Part shown: in pieces, positions 11,615 through 21,878 of the stretch
How the letters are laid out: each line of letters begins with the position of its first letter
Position numbering within the stretch: the stretch's first letter is position 1
Source: Thalassia testudinum
Taxonomy: Eukaryota > Streptophyta > Magnoliopsida > Alismatales > Hydrocharitaceae
Direction: 5' to 3'
Assembly: GCA_037157565.1 (NCBI GenBank)
Contig: JAZHRO010000012.1
Span: 56,907,501 to 56,971,500, forward strand
Length of the DNA stretch: 64,000 nucleotides
Notes under the pieces: generated by a model
Seen by the model: the letters and a program-made list of their open reading frames with translations, nothing else
Database searches by the model: none
Told to the model about the DNA's origin: nothing
Translations under genes and position numbers: made by a program

Positions 11615-12796
11615 GTTTTCAACAGAATTACGTCGCCTAGATTCCTGCCCCAAAACACACAATTCGGGATGCAGTGAGCGCCTCCCGTGCATACAGTAGA
11701 GAAGAACAGGAGGGGATGCGGAGGGCGATAGATGTGAGAAATGTGTTTCAATCAAGCACCCAAGCCTAGTCCTTATGGTGTATTCCTCAGGAGACCTAGA
11801 AATCTCACAAAGGGTGATTAAGTCCGTAAGTACTGGACTCCTCTTCCCAAGGCTAATCTGGCCAGGTTGATTACGAGGGGATTGCAGGGAAGGTTCTTCC
11901 TTTGGCTTGCGTCTCCGGTTTCATAGACCCCACAACCACGGTCATTTGACACTGCCCCGCAGCCTAGTTACCAGATTCTACCAAGGGAATGAAAGCCAAG
12001 TGCCTAGCGAACAAAACCTCGCCTTTTGAGACTTAACTCAGTCCTGCCTAGGGCACGTCTACTCAGTTTTAAAGGGTTAGGATAGTGCTTGTGCTTAGGG
12101 TGATGTGATGAGGCGTTGATTGGGGTGGTGCCTCTTAATTTTCCACTTTCAAAGTGTGTGCTTTTAGCAAAACATGGTTTTCAAGCAAGGATTTGTTAAG
12201 ATGTGGTGTCTTTTAGTGTTTCATCCTTATTTTAGTATTTTTTAGTGTTGACGTGTCTTAATGTTTTCAAACAAGTTTCAGTGGGCACGTCAAGCTCTGC
12301 ACACAACTCGGTGAAAGTAGATTTCCTTTTCTTTTGTAGAGGCTCTAAAACCCTAGTGTACTCATCCTGATGATCATGCAGCTTCTATTAGATGAGTCAG
12401 TTTTAGGGTTGAGTGGTGCGGCCCAGGTCAATTCACGGTGGCTTCGCAAACACCACTCAAGAAAAAGAAAAGAACACTCCAATAATTTATTCAGAATGTT
12501 AGAGTGTACATTTTTTTGTGGGGAAATGTGTTAAGGATGTGGATCAAGTAATCATACACCACGCCAATTTTTTTCAGTTTTTACAATTTTTTTAGATTTT
12601 TCACGCAAGCAAACAATGAGCGACAGGTTACTTACTATCGGTCCTCGAGGCGCCTACTCCCTTACTATCATCGTGGAATGCGTCGCTTCGCCGTCCATGC
12701 ACCGAATTCCTGCAACCGTCAAGTAAAAAGGAAAATAGGGCATTAGACAATGTGAGAATGAGTGTGGAATGGAGGTGATAAAACAAATCTGTTGCC
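11615..12796 (-). other. Athila 5' leader, no gene seen
   Basis: This lies between the primer binding site and gag. It has no long open frame or other recognisable feature. Confidence 0.7.
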
Positions 12797-12814
12797 TCCC
12801 CGGTAATGGCACCA
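12797..12814 (-). promoter_or_regulatory. Athila primer binding site (tRNA-Asp type)
   Basis: On the minus strand TGGTGCCATTACCGGGGA lies five bases inside the 5' LTR. It is the known Athila tRNA-Asp site TGGCGCCGTTGCCGGGGA with three transitions. Confidence 0.88.
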
Positions 12815-12819
12815 AAAAC

Positions 12820-14234
12820 TGACGTGCCCTTGTGCGTGTGTGTTAAGAGGTGTCGTTATAGTCGCACTTGATACGTCGATTTTAAAAGAAGTAAACGGAG
12901 GTGAGTCCAAGTGTCGGTCTCAGGGAGGCGTGGAAATCGGATTTTGTTTATCACTTGTTGTCACGAAAGATGCGGAGTTTTGCTTGCGAAAGAGACGGTT
13001 TTGAAAAGCGAGAGCGAGAGATAGAGAGAGAGAGTTCAGGGATAGAAAGCTCTTGGTTTTGATCATGCACTTTGAACAGAAACTAAAATGGCGATTGAAC
13101 GGAAAATAATTTCATTAAACATACATTCATAGCTCATAGCTTACAACATTAAATACATGCTTTAACAAAAGTAAATGAAAGCTTAAAAGAGAGAGAGAGA
13201 GATGGAGAGAGAGTGGAGAGCGACGAGGCAGCCACGGCGGTGGAGGAGGCTCCGTCGGCGGCTCATCGTCTCCGGCGATTACAAGAGTGCCTAAAGCTAG
13301 CTAAGAGAGGAGTGGAGTAGTTGCAAGTGGGAGAGTATGCCTTGAATGGTGGTAGAAGGGGGTTTAAATAGAGTTAAGGGCTTCCTAAAAGAAGAATGGG
13401 CTTTAGCGACATCCGGAGCGTCGCTAAAACCGCTTCCACAAACGTCGGTGAAGCCCTCCTGTCGCTGGTCAGCAGCCCGCCCCGGTCTTCCTCTTCGCGC
13501 GATTCGTGGCCGCTTAACGAGAGCCGTCCGATCGAAGATCGGGCAGCTGAGAGCCTTCTTCGCCTGCGCTGAGATCGTGCCTTGGGCGCGCGTGCGCGCG
13601 TGTGTTTCCGCCAGGCGTGCATGCGCGCGTAGGCGCTCATGGGCTGTCGTCGTGCTGCGTGGCGAGATCATGGCCACCCACTGCTGATCGGGCGACCCAA
13701 TTTTTCCGCTCCCCCTCGCTCGCCTTCAAAATCCGCTCCGCGCGGCTCGAACGCGCGTCGCGGAGATGCGGGCGTGCGCGCTAACCGTTGCGCCACACCC
13801 GTGCTTTGTCACGGCTACCACGGGCGAGCGCGCGGATCTCGGCCGTTCGATCGAAGATCGACGGCTGAGATTTGTCCTTGGCCGGCTGAGGGTGTGCGTG
13901 CGGTGGGGGCGGGCTGACGTGGCGCTCTCTAGGCCGTTGATCTTTAGATCAACGGTCAGAATTTCCTGGGCCCATTGTGGGAGCTCCGAATGTCGGAATT
14001 GGCCGATCTTGAGTCCGTTGGACTCCGTTCGTCGTTCTGAATCCATCCGTGTGGTCCGATTACTCATCTGAGGCCTGCTTTGACAAATGCTTTACACAAA
14101 TGGCCATTAATACAGTTTATAAGCAATCTTGGTACTTGATGCATGTAATGCTCCTATTCTACTTATGTTGTGCTTTTTATTCTAAAGATGGGCCATATTC
14201 AACCTAATTATTACCCCCTTGTGTGGTGTTATCA
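12820..14234 (-). repeat. Athila 5' LTR
   Basis: This 1,415-bp partner of 3294-4639 starts TGACGTGCCC on the plus strand and ends GTTATCA. The visible substitutions between the two LTRs suggest a moderately old insertion; no exact divergence was computed. Confidence 0.95.
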
Positions 14235-14239
14235 AGTAT
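14235..14239. repeat. Target site duplication AGTAT, right of Athila
   Basis: Identical to 3289-3293; the Tekay gag continues directly after it. Confidence 0.9.
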
Positions 14240-15411
14240 CTGCTGACCTCCTATCCTAGACGGGCAGTTCCTCCTGATGTGGCCCGGCTGGCCACACTGG
14301 TAGCAGAGGGGAACCCGACTCTCGCCCTCAGTGGGTCCCTGCTGTAGGCTGGGCGGGGGTCCGGTGCTGGCGACTGCCCCTGTCGAAGGCCCCCAAAGGC
14401 CACTGATGTCCCTGCAAAACGTGACGGCTCTCCTGCGGACGCCACGTGTCTCCTCTCTCGCCAGCCCTGTGAAAAGTCTGGCTGGAAGGGCCTCTTCCGC
14501 CCGCCGTCAGTGTCTCGCGCAGATGGGTTGGTCTCCTCGTAGGTCATAGCTGCCTCCACCACCCTCGAAAACGTAGGCAGCTTCAGGGGTTTGACATACC
14601 CCCGAATCGCAGGCCGGAGCCCCTCGGTGAACCTCCGAAGGCGCTCCTCCTCGGTGGCTACCGCTGTCGCTGCAAAGCGGGATAGCTCCAGAAAACGCGT
14701 GCGGTGCGTGCTCACGATCATCGTCCCCTAGCGGAGAGTGTGGAGCTCCCGCCTCCTCTGGTCCTGCCACGTCTGGGGAAAGTACTGCTCGCAGAAGAGG
14801 GTGACAAACCGATCCCAGGTCGGCTCGTCCCTCTCCTGTCCCCTGACCTCCCTCTACCACCTGTGTGCCGCACTCTCCAGCTGGTACGTGGCAAAGGCCA
14901 CGCGGCACTCCACCGGGGGGCGAAGGGTGTCGAAAATCTTCTCAAGCTGCTCGAGCCAGTCCTCTGCCTCGGTCGGGTCCTCATCCCCCTTGAAGGAGGG
15001 GGCCTTCAACTTTCGGAACTGCCCGAAGAGCTCGAAATGGCGCTGCAGTGGAGATGCTTGTGCACCTCCAGGCAAAGGTGCCTCGTGCACAGAAGTGTCG
15101 GAGGAAGGTGGGGGCGGCAGTGGCCCATCCCCTCCCCCGTGTCCAACGCCGCGTCCGTTGTGTGGTCCCACAGAGGACTCCCCCTCCGCAACCCCAGGAA
15201 GAGGTGCTCAGGGCGGTGGGTGGAGCTCCTCTCGCACAATATCCCATATCAGCTGGGCGAGGTCCTGGGCCTGAATGCCCGGGAGCAGTGGCTGGTCCAC
15301 CGAGGCATCGACAGCAGCACGCCCTCCTCGTCGACCTCGTCCTTGGCCGCGCCCGCGGCCCGCCTCGCCAGTCCCGCGACGAGGCATGTCCTGCAAGGAG
15401 ACGCGAGACAA
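14240..15411 (-). pseudogene. Tekay-like gag, frameshifted and with stops
   Basis: The N-terminus begins near 15411-15387 (MSRVSLQDMPRRGTGEAGRGRGQ). A second segment carries FKGDEDPTEAEDWLEQLEKIF and CRVAFATYQLESAAHRW, ended by a stop. A third carries the capsid C-terminal part (ELSRFAATAVATEEERLRRF, FTEGLRPAIRGYVKPL). The zinc knuckle at 14264-14305 (C-x2-C-x4-H-x4-C) is in another frame. The Athila insertion cuts the gene right after the knuckle. Confidence 0.9.
14264..14305 (-). other. Gag zinc knuckle coding segment
   Basis: The minus strand encodes CYQCGQPGHIRRNC, a complete CCHC nucleocapsid knuckle. It is out of frame with the preceding gag segment, so a frameshift lies between them. 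Confidence 0.85.
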
Positions 15412-15551
15412 AACGAAAACACGTCAATATGGAACGATACCTAACGAAAACGTCTAAGAGCTCATGTTAAAAGATATGTTGTGGTGGCTACTCTAGTTAT
15501 AGACATGTGAATTGGTTATTTTCCAGTTAGTTGATTCACTTCTCGGGACGA

Positions 15552-15567
15552 CCTTGCTCTGATAACA
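15552..15567 (-). promoter_or_regulatory. Tekay primer binding site (initiator Met tRNA)
   Basis: On the minus strand TGTTATCAGAGCAAGG lies three bases inside the LTR. It matches the iMet site TGGTATCAGAGCAAGG with one change. Confidence 0.88.
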
Positions 15568-16914
15568 TCTTGTAATGACCCGATTCCCGAGTCCCTACGA
15601 GACACGAGAATCGGACCGACTCGACTAATCCCAAGACTTAGTCGTCCAACGAGGAAGTAACCAAAAGAGTAGTAAAATAAACCACATTCAGCATGAATAT
15701 AACTAGCAGTAACAAAATACAGCAGTAAGAAAAGGAACTACTACAATATACACCACCACAACAGTAGAACAACAAATATGTACATAACATGAAGTTTACA
15801 ATAAAGAAGTACAAGGAGTAACAAGGAAACTATTCACTACAGTGGCAGAAAGTACAAAAAGAACTGCGGGTAATGCTACTAGACCCTACTCGGCCCAGCG
15901 TCCTCTACAGCCGCTGACCCTGGCTGCTCAACACCTGGTCCTGAAAAGTAACGAGGGTAACACGTCAGCGAAACGCTGAGTAGAGTGGCAGCTAAAAACT
16001 AAAGAAGCAGTAGAGTGTACAGTAGCTGTTATATTTTATTTTCTTTATTTACCTCCTTCTATTATTTCACGATTTATTTATTTCTTAGATCTTTCACTTG
16101 ATCTCGAATGTTCCTCGTGGGAATGATCTTGATTGCAGTCTTTTCCGAAAAGTAGAAGTAAGACGTGGTGCTCTCCTGGCCGGGAGAGTCCTCGTGGTGA
16201 TCCTACCCTCAGTCAACCACCCCAGGGTCGCTGACAGACGTAACGGTGACTACGGCATGCATGATAAGTACACGGGTAGCTACCCCGCACTGGCACGCGG
16301 TCAATCGTTTCCGTTAACGGGTGCGCCCAAAGCACAGTACGGAACCAGTATAGGGCAGAGCCCTCTCAGTAACAGGGGTCCAACCCCTCCACAGTCCGCA
16401 CACCCTCACCTGACTACCCTGGCTTGCCCAGTGGGCCTAACAAGTCGGTGTAGGAGGCTAGCAGAACCCCGGGGCCCGTGGGGTAGCTAGTGCTCTCCCT
16501 ACACTAGTAGCTCTCCTTGGTACTGCGTACGCGAGGGACAGCAAGTCAATGTACAGTGGCCAAACCCACCCCGGTCTCAACCTGAGGGCGGCAAGCTCCC
16601 ATCTATACTAAGAGATAATGTGTGCTCTCGTTGGTACCACGTACCCCAGAGACAACACACTTCCACGTTTTTCTTTCTCAGTTCCATCCATTCTCTTTCC
16701 AGGAGTTCTACTCCTAATTCCCCGTCGGGTTCCAGCTCTGTAACTCAGCACATTTAGGTTTCACCGTTCCAGTTTTACGTTCATACAACCCATGTTCTCA
16801 ATCATATTTATTCCTTCATAACAGGCAGCGGTTAAATCAATTTATAAGCAACTATTATTTCCTTTCCACCTTTCCAAGACTGTAATATTTATATATATAT
16901 CACTAGTTTTTCAA

Positions 16915-17046
16915 TCCTAGGATTCATGCCGTACCCTAGGATCGATCATTCAATCTAGTTTCCAGTCCTAGGTTTCATGCAATACCCTAGGATCTATCAT
17001 TCAATCTAGTTTCTCAGTCCTAGGGTTCATGCAGTGCCCTAGACTC
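16915..17046. repeat. Tandem repeat, about 51-52 bp unit, 2.6 copies
   Basis: Units begin at TCCTAG near 16915, 16966 and 17018 and contain TTCATGC, ACCCTAG and CATTCAATCTAGTTTC. Each carries CCTAGG-type sites. It sits inside the Tekay LTR. Confidence 0.85.
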
Positions 17047-17342
17047 TATTAATTATTCTACAATTGTAACAATTTTGAATTAAGTAAATTAAAAGCCACT
17101 CTACCAGCTACAACGGGAGTACTGAGGGCGTGGTTGGAAATCCCGCGCTCCTCCGCAACCCCCAAGACTGCAATGGAACGGGGTCCTAACACAAGGATCA
17201 AATACAAGGAGTTTCTCAGAACGGTATATAATTTCTGTAAACGGGTAGAGGATTTTATTCTGGAAAGAACGCAACTCGAAACGCAGAAAACAGACTCCAA
17301 ACAGGCCCTAAACGGGTCGAAAACGATGAAACTGCCCAAAAT

Positions 17343-17739
17343 TAGACGTCTGGAACCTCTTCCAGACGTCTTAAAATGTGGGTCAGAGCGTACCTTCATT
17401 CTGTGTAGTCCCTCAGACGTCCAGAAGCCTACGGGGGCGTCTGGCTTAGTTCCCAGACGTTCGATGGCCACCCCGGACGTCTGGAAGCCCTTCTCGTCGT
17501 CTGGTACTGCGGCCAGACGTCCGATTCATGTGGGATGGCGAGCCCTCGCGCCCTCCTGAGCAGAACCTGCACGCACCCATACCTGCTCTCAGTATGACGG
17601 GTCGCAGACGAAGGCGCGGCGGACGGCTGCATGGCCGTACGCGTGAAAAGGAAGAAGACCGAAATATCTTACCTGACAAACGTCTGGACAGTACTCCAGA
17701 CGTCTTCACCGTCGTCTGGTCGTAAGCCCAGACGTCTGA
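17343..17739. repeat. Phased array of CAGACGTCTG palindromes in the Tekay LTR (main block)
   Basis: Sites start at 17344 and 17364, then 17415, 17435, 17455, 17475, 17495 and 17515 (six sites, each exactly 20 bp apart), then 17678, 17698, 17710 and 17730 (20-12-20). Four are perfect AGACGTCT; the others keep at least the ACGT or CGTCT core. The spacers are not alike. Confidence 0.9.
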
Positions 17740-18209
17740 TTCTGGAAAATTTTCCGGAACCAGAGCTCAACTCGCCCTCCGCCCGCAACGCACGACCGCG
17801 CCGCGCCCCATCCGCCTGCTACTCGAGCTGCAGCAGTCCCTCTGCGACACTCCACGCCTGCTGCTCCCCCCCTGCCGGCTGGCTCTAACTGCCCCGGCAA
17901 GCTCGAGCCCTCACGGTCGAGCATCTCCTCCCTCGCGCAACACCTCCTCCCGCACACTCACCGCGGCCGCTGCTGCCGCCGCTCGCTCGCTCGCGCTCTC
18001 GCACCGGCTGGGAGAAGAAGATGAAGGACGCGGAGGAGATGAGGGTGAGGGAGAAGGCGAGGGGCCTTATAAGGCCGCGCGGGGGGAGAGAGAGAGAAGC
18101 GCTGCGCCCTGCAGGAGGAGAGAGGGAAAAAGAGGGAAGAGAGCGGCGGGTGCAGGTCTGTGCGCGCATGCGCGCAGACGCAACCCCGTACGCCACAAAA
18201 ATTTAATAC

Positions 18210-18272
18210 CAGACGTCTGGAAAGGGTTCCAGACGTCTGGTCAGACGTCTGGGCCACTTCGCAGATGTCTTA
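18210..18272. repeat. Phased palindrome quartet near the Tekay LTR terminus
   Basis: Four sites start at 18211, 18231, 18243 and 18263 (20-12-20 bp). The first three are perfect CAGACGTCTG, the fourth is CAGATGTCTT. In element orientation the block lies about 140-200 bp upstream of the TATA-like sequence. Confidence 0.88.
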
Positions 18273-18307
18273 AAAACCCGTCTTGAGGCCGCGTTCGTAA
18301 CAAAAAT

Positions 18308-21300
18308 CCACAATTAATTGTTCATAACGATCAATAAAAAAAAACAAGTACAAGTTTGAAGAAAATAAACGAAAATAACTTGGAAGGAAATGACTAAACT
18401 CTGACTATGTAAGTAGGTCCTATAGACTAATTATGGGGCTACACTTAGATCTGCACCATCTCCACCTATGATCGCAGAGCCTAGTTGCTACTCATTAAAA
18501 CTAGAGTACGAAATCCGAATGTAGAACATCAACAAATGCCAAGTAGAGTTGATAAACAACATAAACACTAAAGGAGAGCAAAGACAATAAGAAAGCAAGT
18601 ACTTGAAATTGTATAGTCATATGTAATCAACCATTTACTATTCAAAGATTCACATTTTTTTGATCATCATTAACCCAAATTAGTTCATCAGAAGGTGTAA
18701 GGAGATATCGTTGTGATATCTCGAACAACAAGATCGATACGAGACACTCTCTTGGCCAGAAGAATGGCTCACACATGTCCTACAACTCAGTTAACCATTT
18801 ATTTACAATCACATATTACAGGCATAGTCCATCATCGGGTTGAATCTCAATTGTTACTTTTTGGAGATCTCATAGTTCTCCGATTAGATTATTAACATTG
18901 TTAGTTAGATAAACACAATTGATTTCACATATTCATTTGCAAATATTAGTTAGGTTATTCAAGTACCTACACAACCACAAGTGACATAATTGAACTTTGA
19001 ACTACCAAGAGATGCAAGATACACATCAAATGAGTTATTTATAAATCATGCATCAATATTAACTAGTGATAACTATTTCACAAGACGAATAAAGGACTAC
19101 TCTATCTATGGTCGTCCAAGGATCACAACCCTCTAGAATATTGAGTCGAAGGCTCCTGTATGCTACCCACGTAGCCTTTAACTTTGCATGTGTCTCAAGG
19201 TGTCAATCTTACATTGTCATGACGCAGAGAGGTTCTCATAAGCATTAGATGACTTATATAAGGTTTAATGCTAGGTGTAGGGGTCAAAATGAAATTTATA
19301 ATTTGTTGGAGCGTAATATGTTGAGATGATTTCAACATTATCTTATTTGTCAAAAATCAAGTTTAGGAAGTACCTAAATTGGTCAAAGGAGCGTGTTGGG
19401 GGTCTTGAATCAGTTCGATTTGCTTGAATAGGATGATCGTTTCACCCCACCCATGCTTTTACCATGTTTCGATGTTGGATAGGCTCCAACACATGCCCAT
19501 AAATCGCTTATGTAAGATACTCCCAACCATTTGATCTCCCCCTTACACACATGATGATGAGTGGGGTGCTCTCCTCTTAGCACTTGAAGTCTCGTGGAGG
19601 CACGCTCCTCACCCACTACAATTCTCCTCGCCCTATGTGTGTCAAACACCACGTGACATGAACTGGTGGTTGCAACCCCCTATAGACGTATCACATTTTA
19701 ATGTGTGGGGCACACAAGGCCTCCTACTACTCTTTGTGGTTGGAGACGAGAATCTCTCTCTCCCTCCTTTTCATGATCTGTCTCCTTCTCTGTTTTGTTC
19801 CCTTCTCTTGTGATTTCTCTTGAAAAATGAGGCACCAAAGCATAAGATCACGGCACACGGACATAAGCATGACTTTCATAGGCATTATGGATTAAGTTAG
19901 GGTTAAGAATATCCAATCATGAACCAAAATACCCCTAGTTCTGGTTTACGTGTGCTCACATCCCTATTTAACATGTTTTCATGCAACTTAAGCCACATAG
20001 CTCAAATTTTTAAGAAATATGATATGTTGGAAAGTTTATGGTGAGAGAAATCTAATGATATGATATATGACATATTCCGAGCAAGTTTTACCCGAGTGGT
20101 TGGCCAAATTTGACAAAAACAAGTGTCTTCTCATTTTTGAGCTACACTTATATAATTTGCGCTTGATGAGCGTCGAAGGTTTTGTCTTGATATATTTAAT
20201 CCCAAAATGGGCTTGAAATTTGAAGTATGGGTCGTCATAGACAAAGGACATGACAATTTGCATAATTTGAGAAATGAAAATGTAAGTCCTGTGCAAATCT
20301 CCATTGTATTAAGCTTGATCTCTCAAGTAAATCCAAAGGACGTCAAAGATGATTGAAAATGATGAGAGAGATTATGATTGTGGATGGTGGATCTTGAGCA
20401 GACCTCGATCCTTTTTATGCTTGATAAGAATGCCACAATCAAGTTTTCTTTCTACCTTAGGAGGATGGTGAACATTGAGTCTAGGAGAGGTTTGGACCTA
20501 AGATCATACACAAGAGAGTTGACGACGGTTGACAACTCGCGAACCATGACCAAGGAGGGACAAATCTACTTATAAAAATGATTAGATTTGCCAAGACCCA
20601 TCAGGTCAAGCCACCAAGAGCTCAAGCCTACCGTTAAATTTGACCACCCACTAGGCTAGGGCCTTGGGAATGTTATACCCTAATTACATTTGCAATAAGA
20701 TGGGAATATAAGAACACCCCAAAAAAACCCAACTAAATACAAAACATGCCACATTTTTTTTTGTAATATTTACATCTTCCTTCGCTACAAATGTGTGAAA
20801 TCACTGTGATTAGAGCTAATTAATGACAATTAAGGGAGACTAATGACAATTAGGGACCCTGGGGAGGATAATCATGATTAGTGAGTGTTTATCACAAATA
20901 AGGATAATTAATGGTAACTAATATTAATCATTTGGGTTTATTGGTAATTAATCATAATTAACTATTTAGGATTAAACCTACAGCAAGATCACCATCCCCT
21001 ACTCGCAAATAAATTAAAAAAAAAAAAAAAAAAGTTCAGAGAGGGAGTGGTCCCGCAATCGGCGTTCTACTCCCAGCTGTGCGCTTACATTTCCTCTTTC
21101 TCGCTAGAAGTGAAAAAACGATTGCTATTTTTTTTTTTTTTAGGGAAAAACCCACTCACTCTTCAAAAGGGCATTAATCAATCCCTTCCCAAATTCGTGG
21201 TCAACAAAAAGCGGCTCAACTGCTCCCCTCTTCTTCCTCCACAAACATAAAGTGAATAAATAAATAAAAATGAGATTAAAAAAACCTGAGAAAACATGCT

Positions 21301-21660
21301 TTGCATAATAATCCCTTTTCTCGGTTTCTCGAAAACGACATAGTTTGAATACTGGCGTCCCAAAAGTAAATATAATATAATATAATATTGACATATCCCC
21401 AATAATCATGTATCCCGTCCCGTCACAGCTCTCTACATGGCCGCGTAATTTTCCAACTCCCTCGGCGACGATTTCTTCGAAACAAAAGCCCACCAGTACC
21501 ACATCGCCGTCCGTATCTCAACCGCTCATTCCCCTCCCTTCCCCCCCGCTCTCTCTCTCTCTCTGAGGCGGACGGCAAAGGAGCACCGCTTCCCCCGAAG
21601 GTTGACGACCCCACCCTCCTCCCTCTCCGCCGCCGGATCGCCGAAGCCCCCCCGGGAAAC
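18308..21660. other. Intergenic DNA upstream of NDT1, no gene recognised
   Basis: No convincing coding frame or complete element is seen. It includes AT-rich stretches with repeated TAATGACAATTA-like words (20817-20960), poly(A) at 21015-21034 and poly(T) at 21130-21141. An unassigned, possibly repeat-derived segment (19400-19770) is rich in short direct words. Confidence 0.6.
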
Positions 21661-21687
21661 CTAGAGCCCGCCTCCTCGCGCCACGTG
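21543..21687 (+). promoter_or_regulatory. Proximal promoter or 5' UTR of NDT1: CT tract and G-box
   Basis: A pyrimidine run with (CT)n at about 21549-21564 and a perfect G-box CACGTG at 21682-21687 lie 115-260 bp before the start codon. The transcription start cannot be placed; plant 5' UTRs often contain CT tracts. Confidence 0.45.
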
Positions 21688-21802
21688 TCTCCCTTCCCAT
21701 CCACCGGCGCAGGGTCCCCTGCCATGCGACTTGGGGCGCCTGGTGGTGTCGTCTCCCTCAGGTGCCGGGGATCGAGCTGCTGCGGTGCTTCGTACGGCGA
21801 GG

Positions 21803-21878
21803 ATGTCCGGCGGGGAGTCCCACGTCCACACCTCCAAGGGCATCCTACTCTGCCACGCCGGCGCCGGCGCCGCCGCGG
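21803..21878 (+). CDS. NDT1: NDT1 exon 1
   Basis: GC-rich start exon, [20 protein letters not shown] and on. The ATG is chosen because the next exon continues [17 protein letters not shown] in frame. Donor GT at 21879. Confidence 0.88.

Larger units (their letters stand above)
3294..14234 (-). mobile_element. Athila-type Ty3 retrotransposon, full length (10.9 kb), decayed
   Basis: LTRs lie at 3294-4639 and 12820-14234, flanked by AGTAT duplications (3289-3293 and 14235-14239). In its own orientation the element begins TGATAACACC and ends CACGTCA. It has a tRNA-Asp-type primer site, a polypurine tract, and gag-pro-RT-RNase H-integrase in one frame. The RT (FMDDFSVFG) and the integrase are characteristic of Athila. 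Seven coding lesions are visible: five in-frame stops, one frameshift and a late stop. No env-like frame is recognisable between integrase and the 3' LTR. It inserted into the Tekay gag region, so it is younger than that element. Confidence 0.95.
1..18302 (-). mobile_element. Ty3 (gypsy) LTR retrotransposon, Tekay/Del-like, 5' part, carrying two younger insertions
   Basis: Pieces of one minus-strand element appear in order from right to left: 5' LTR (15571-18302), initiator-Met tRNA primer site, gag, zinc knuckle, aspartic protease and reverse transcriptase. The reverse transcriptase runs off the window at position 1, so the rest of pol and the 3' LTR are not seen. Removing the Athila element (3294-14234) and the solo LTR (492-2215), each with its 5-bp target duplication, rejoins the coding pieces in the expected order. 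The clade call rests on the long LTR, the iMet primer site and the style of gag and RT; it is inferred, not tested by phylogeny. The element is dead: it has stops, frameshifts and a damaged protease. Confidence 0.85.
15571..18302 (-). repeat. Tekay 5' LTR (2.7 kb)
   Basis: Plus-strand ends are TGTAATGACCCG and TTCGTAACA, so the element reads TGTTACGAA...CATTACA. The 5-bp target copy would be AAAAT at 18303-18307; its partner is outside the window. A TATA-like palindrome GGCCTTATAAGGCC (about 18063-18076) is a possible promoter. The LTR holds a tandem repeat (16915-17046) and two palindrome arrays (17343-17739, 18210-18272). Confidence 0.85.

Noticed and set aside
14704..15470. Plus-strand frames of up to 246 codons over the Tekay gag
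   Set aside because: They are antisense to a clear gag reading with zinc knuckle and lack any domain.
21140..21502. Minus-strand 120-codon frame upstream of NDT1
   Set aside because: No family resemblance; AT-rich promoter-side DNA.
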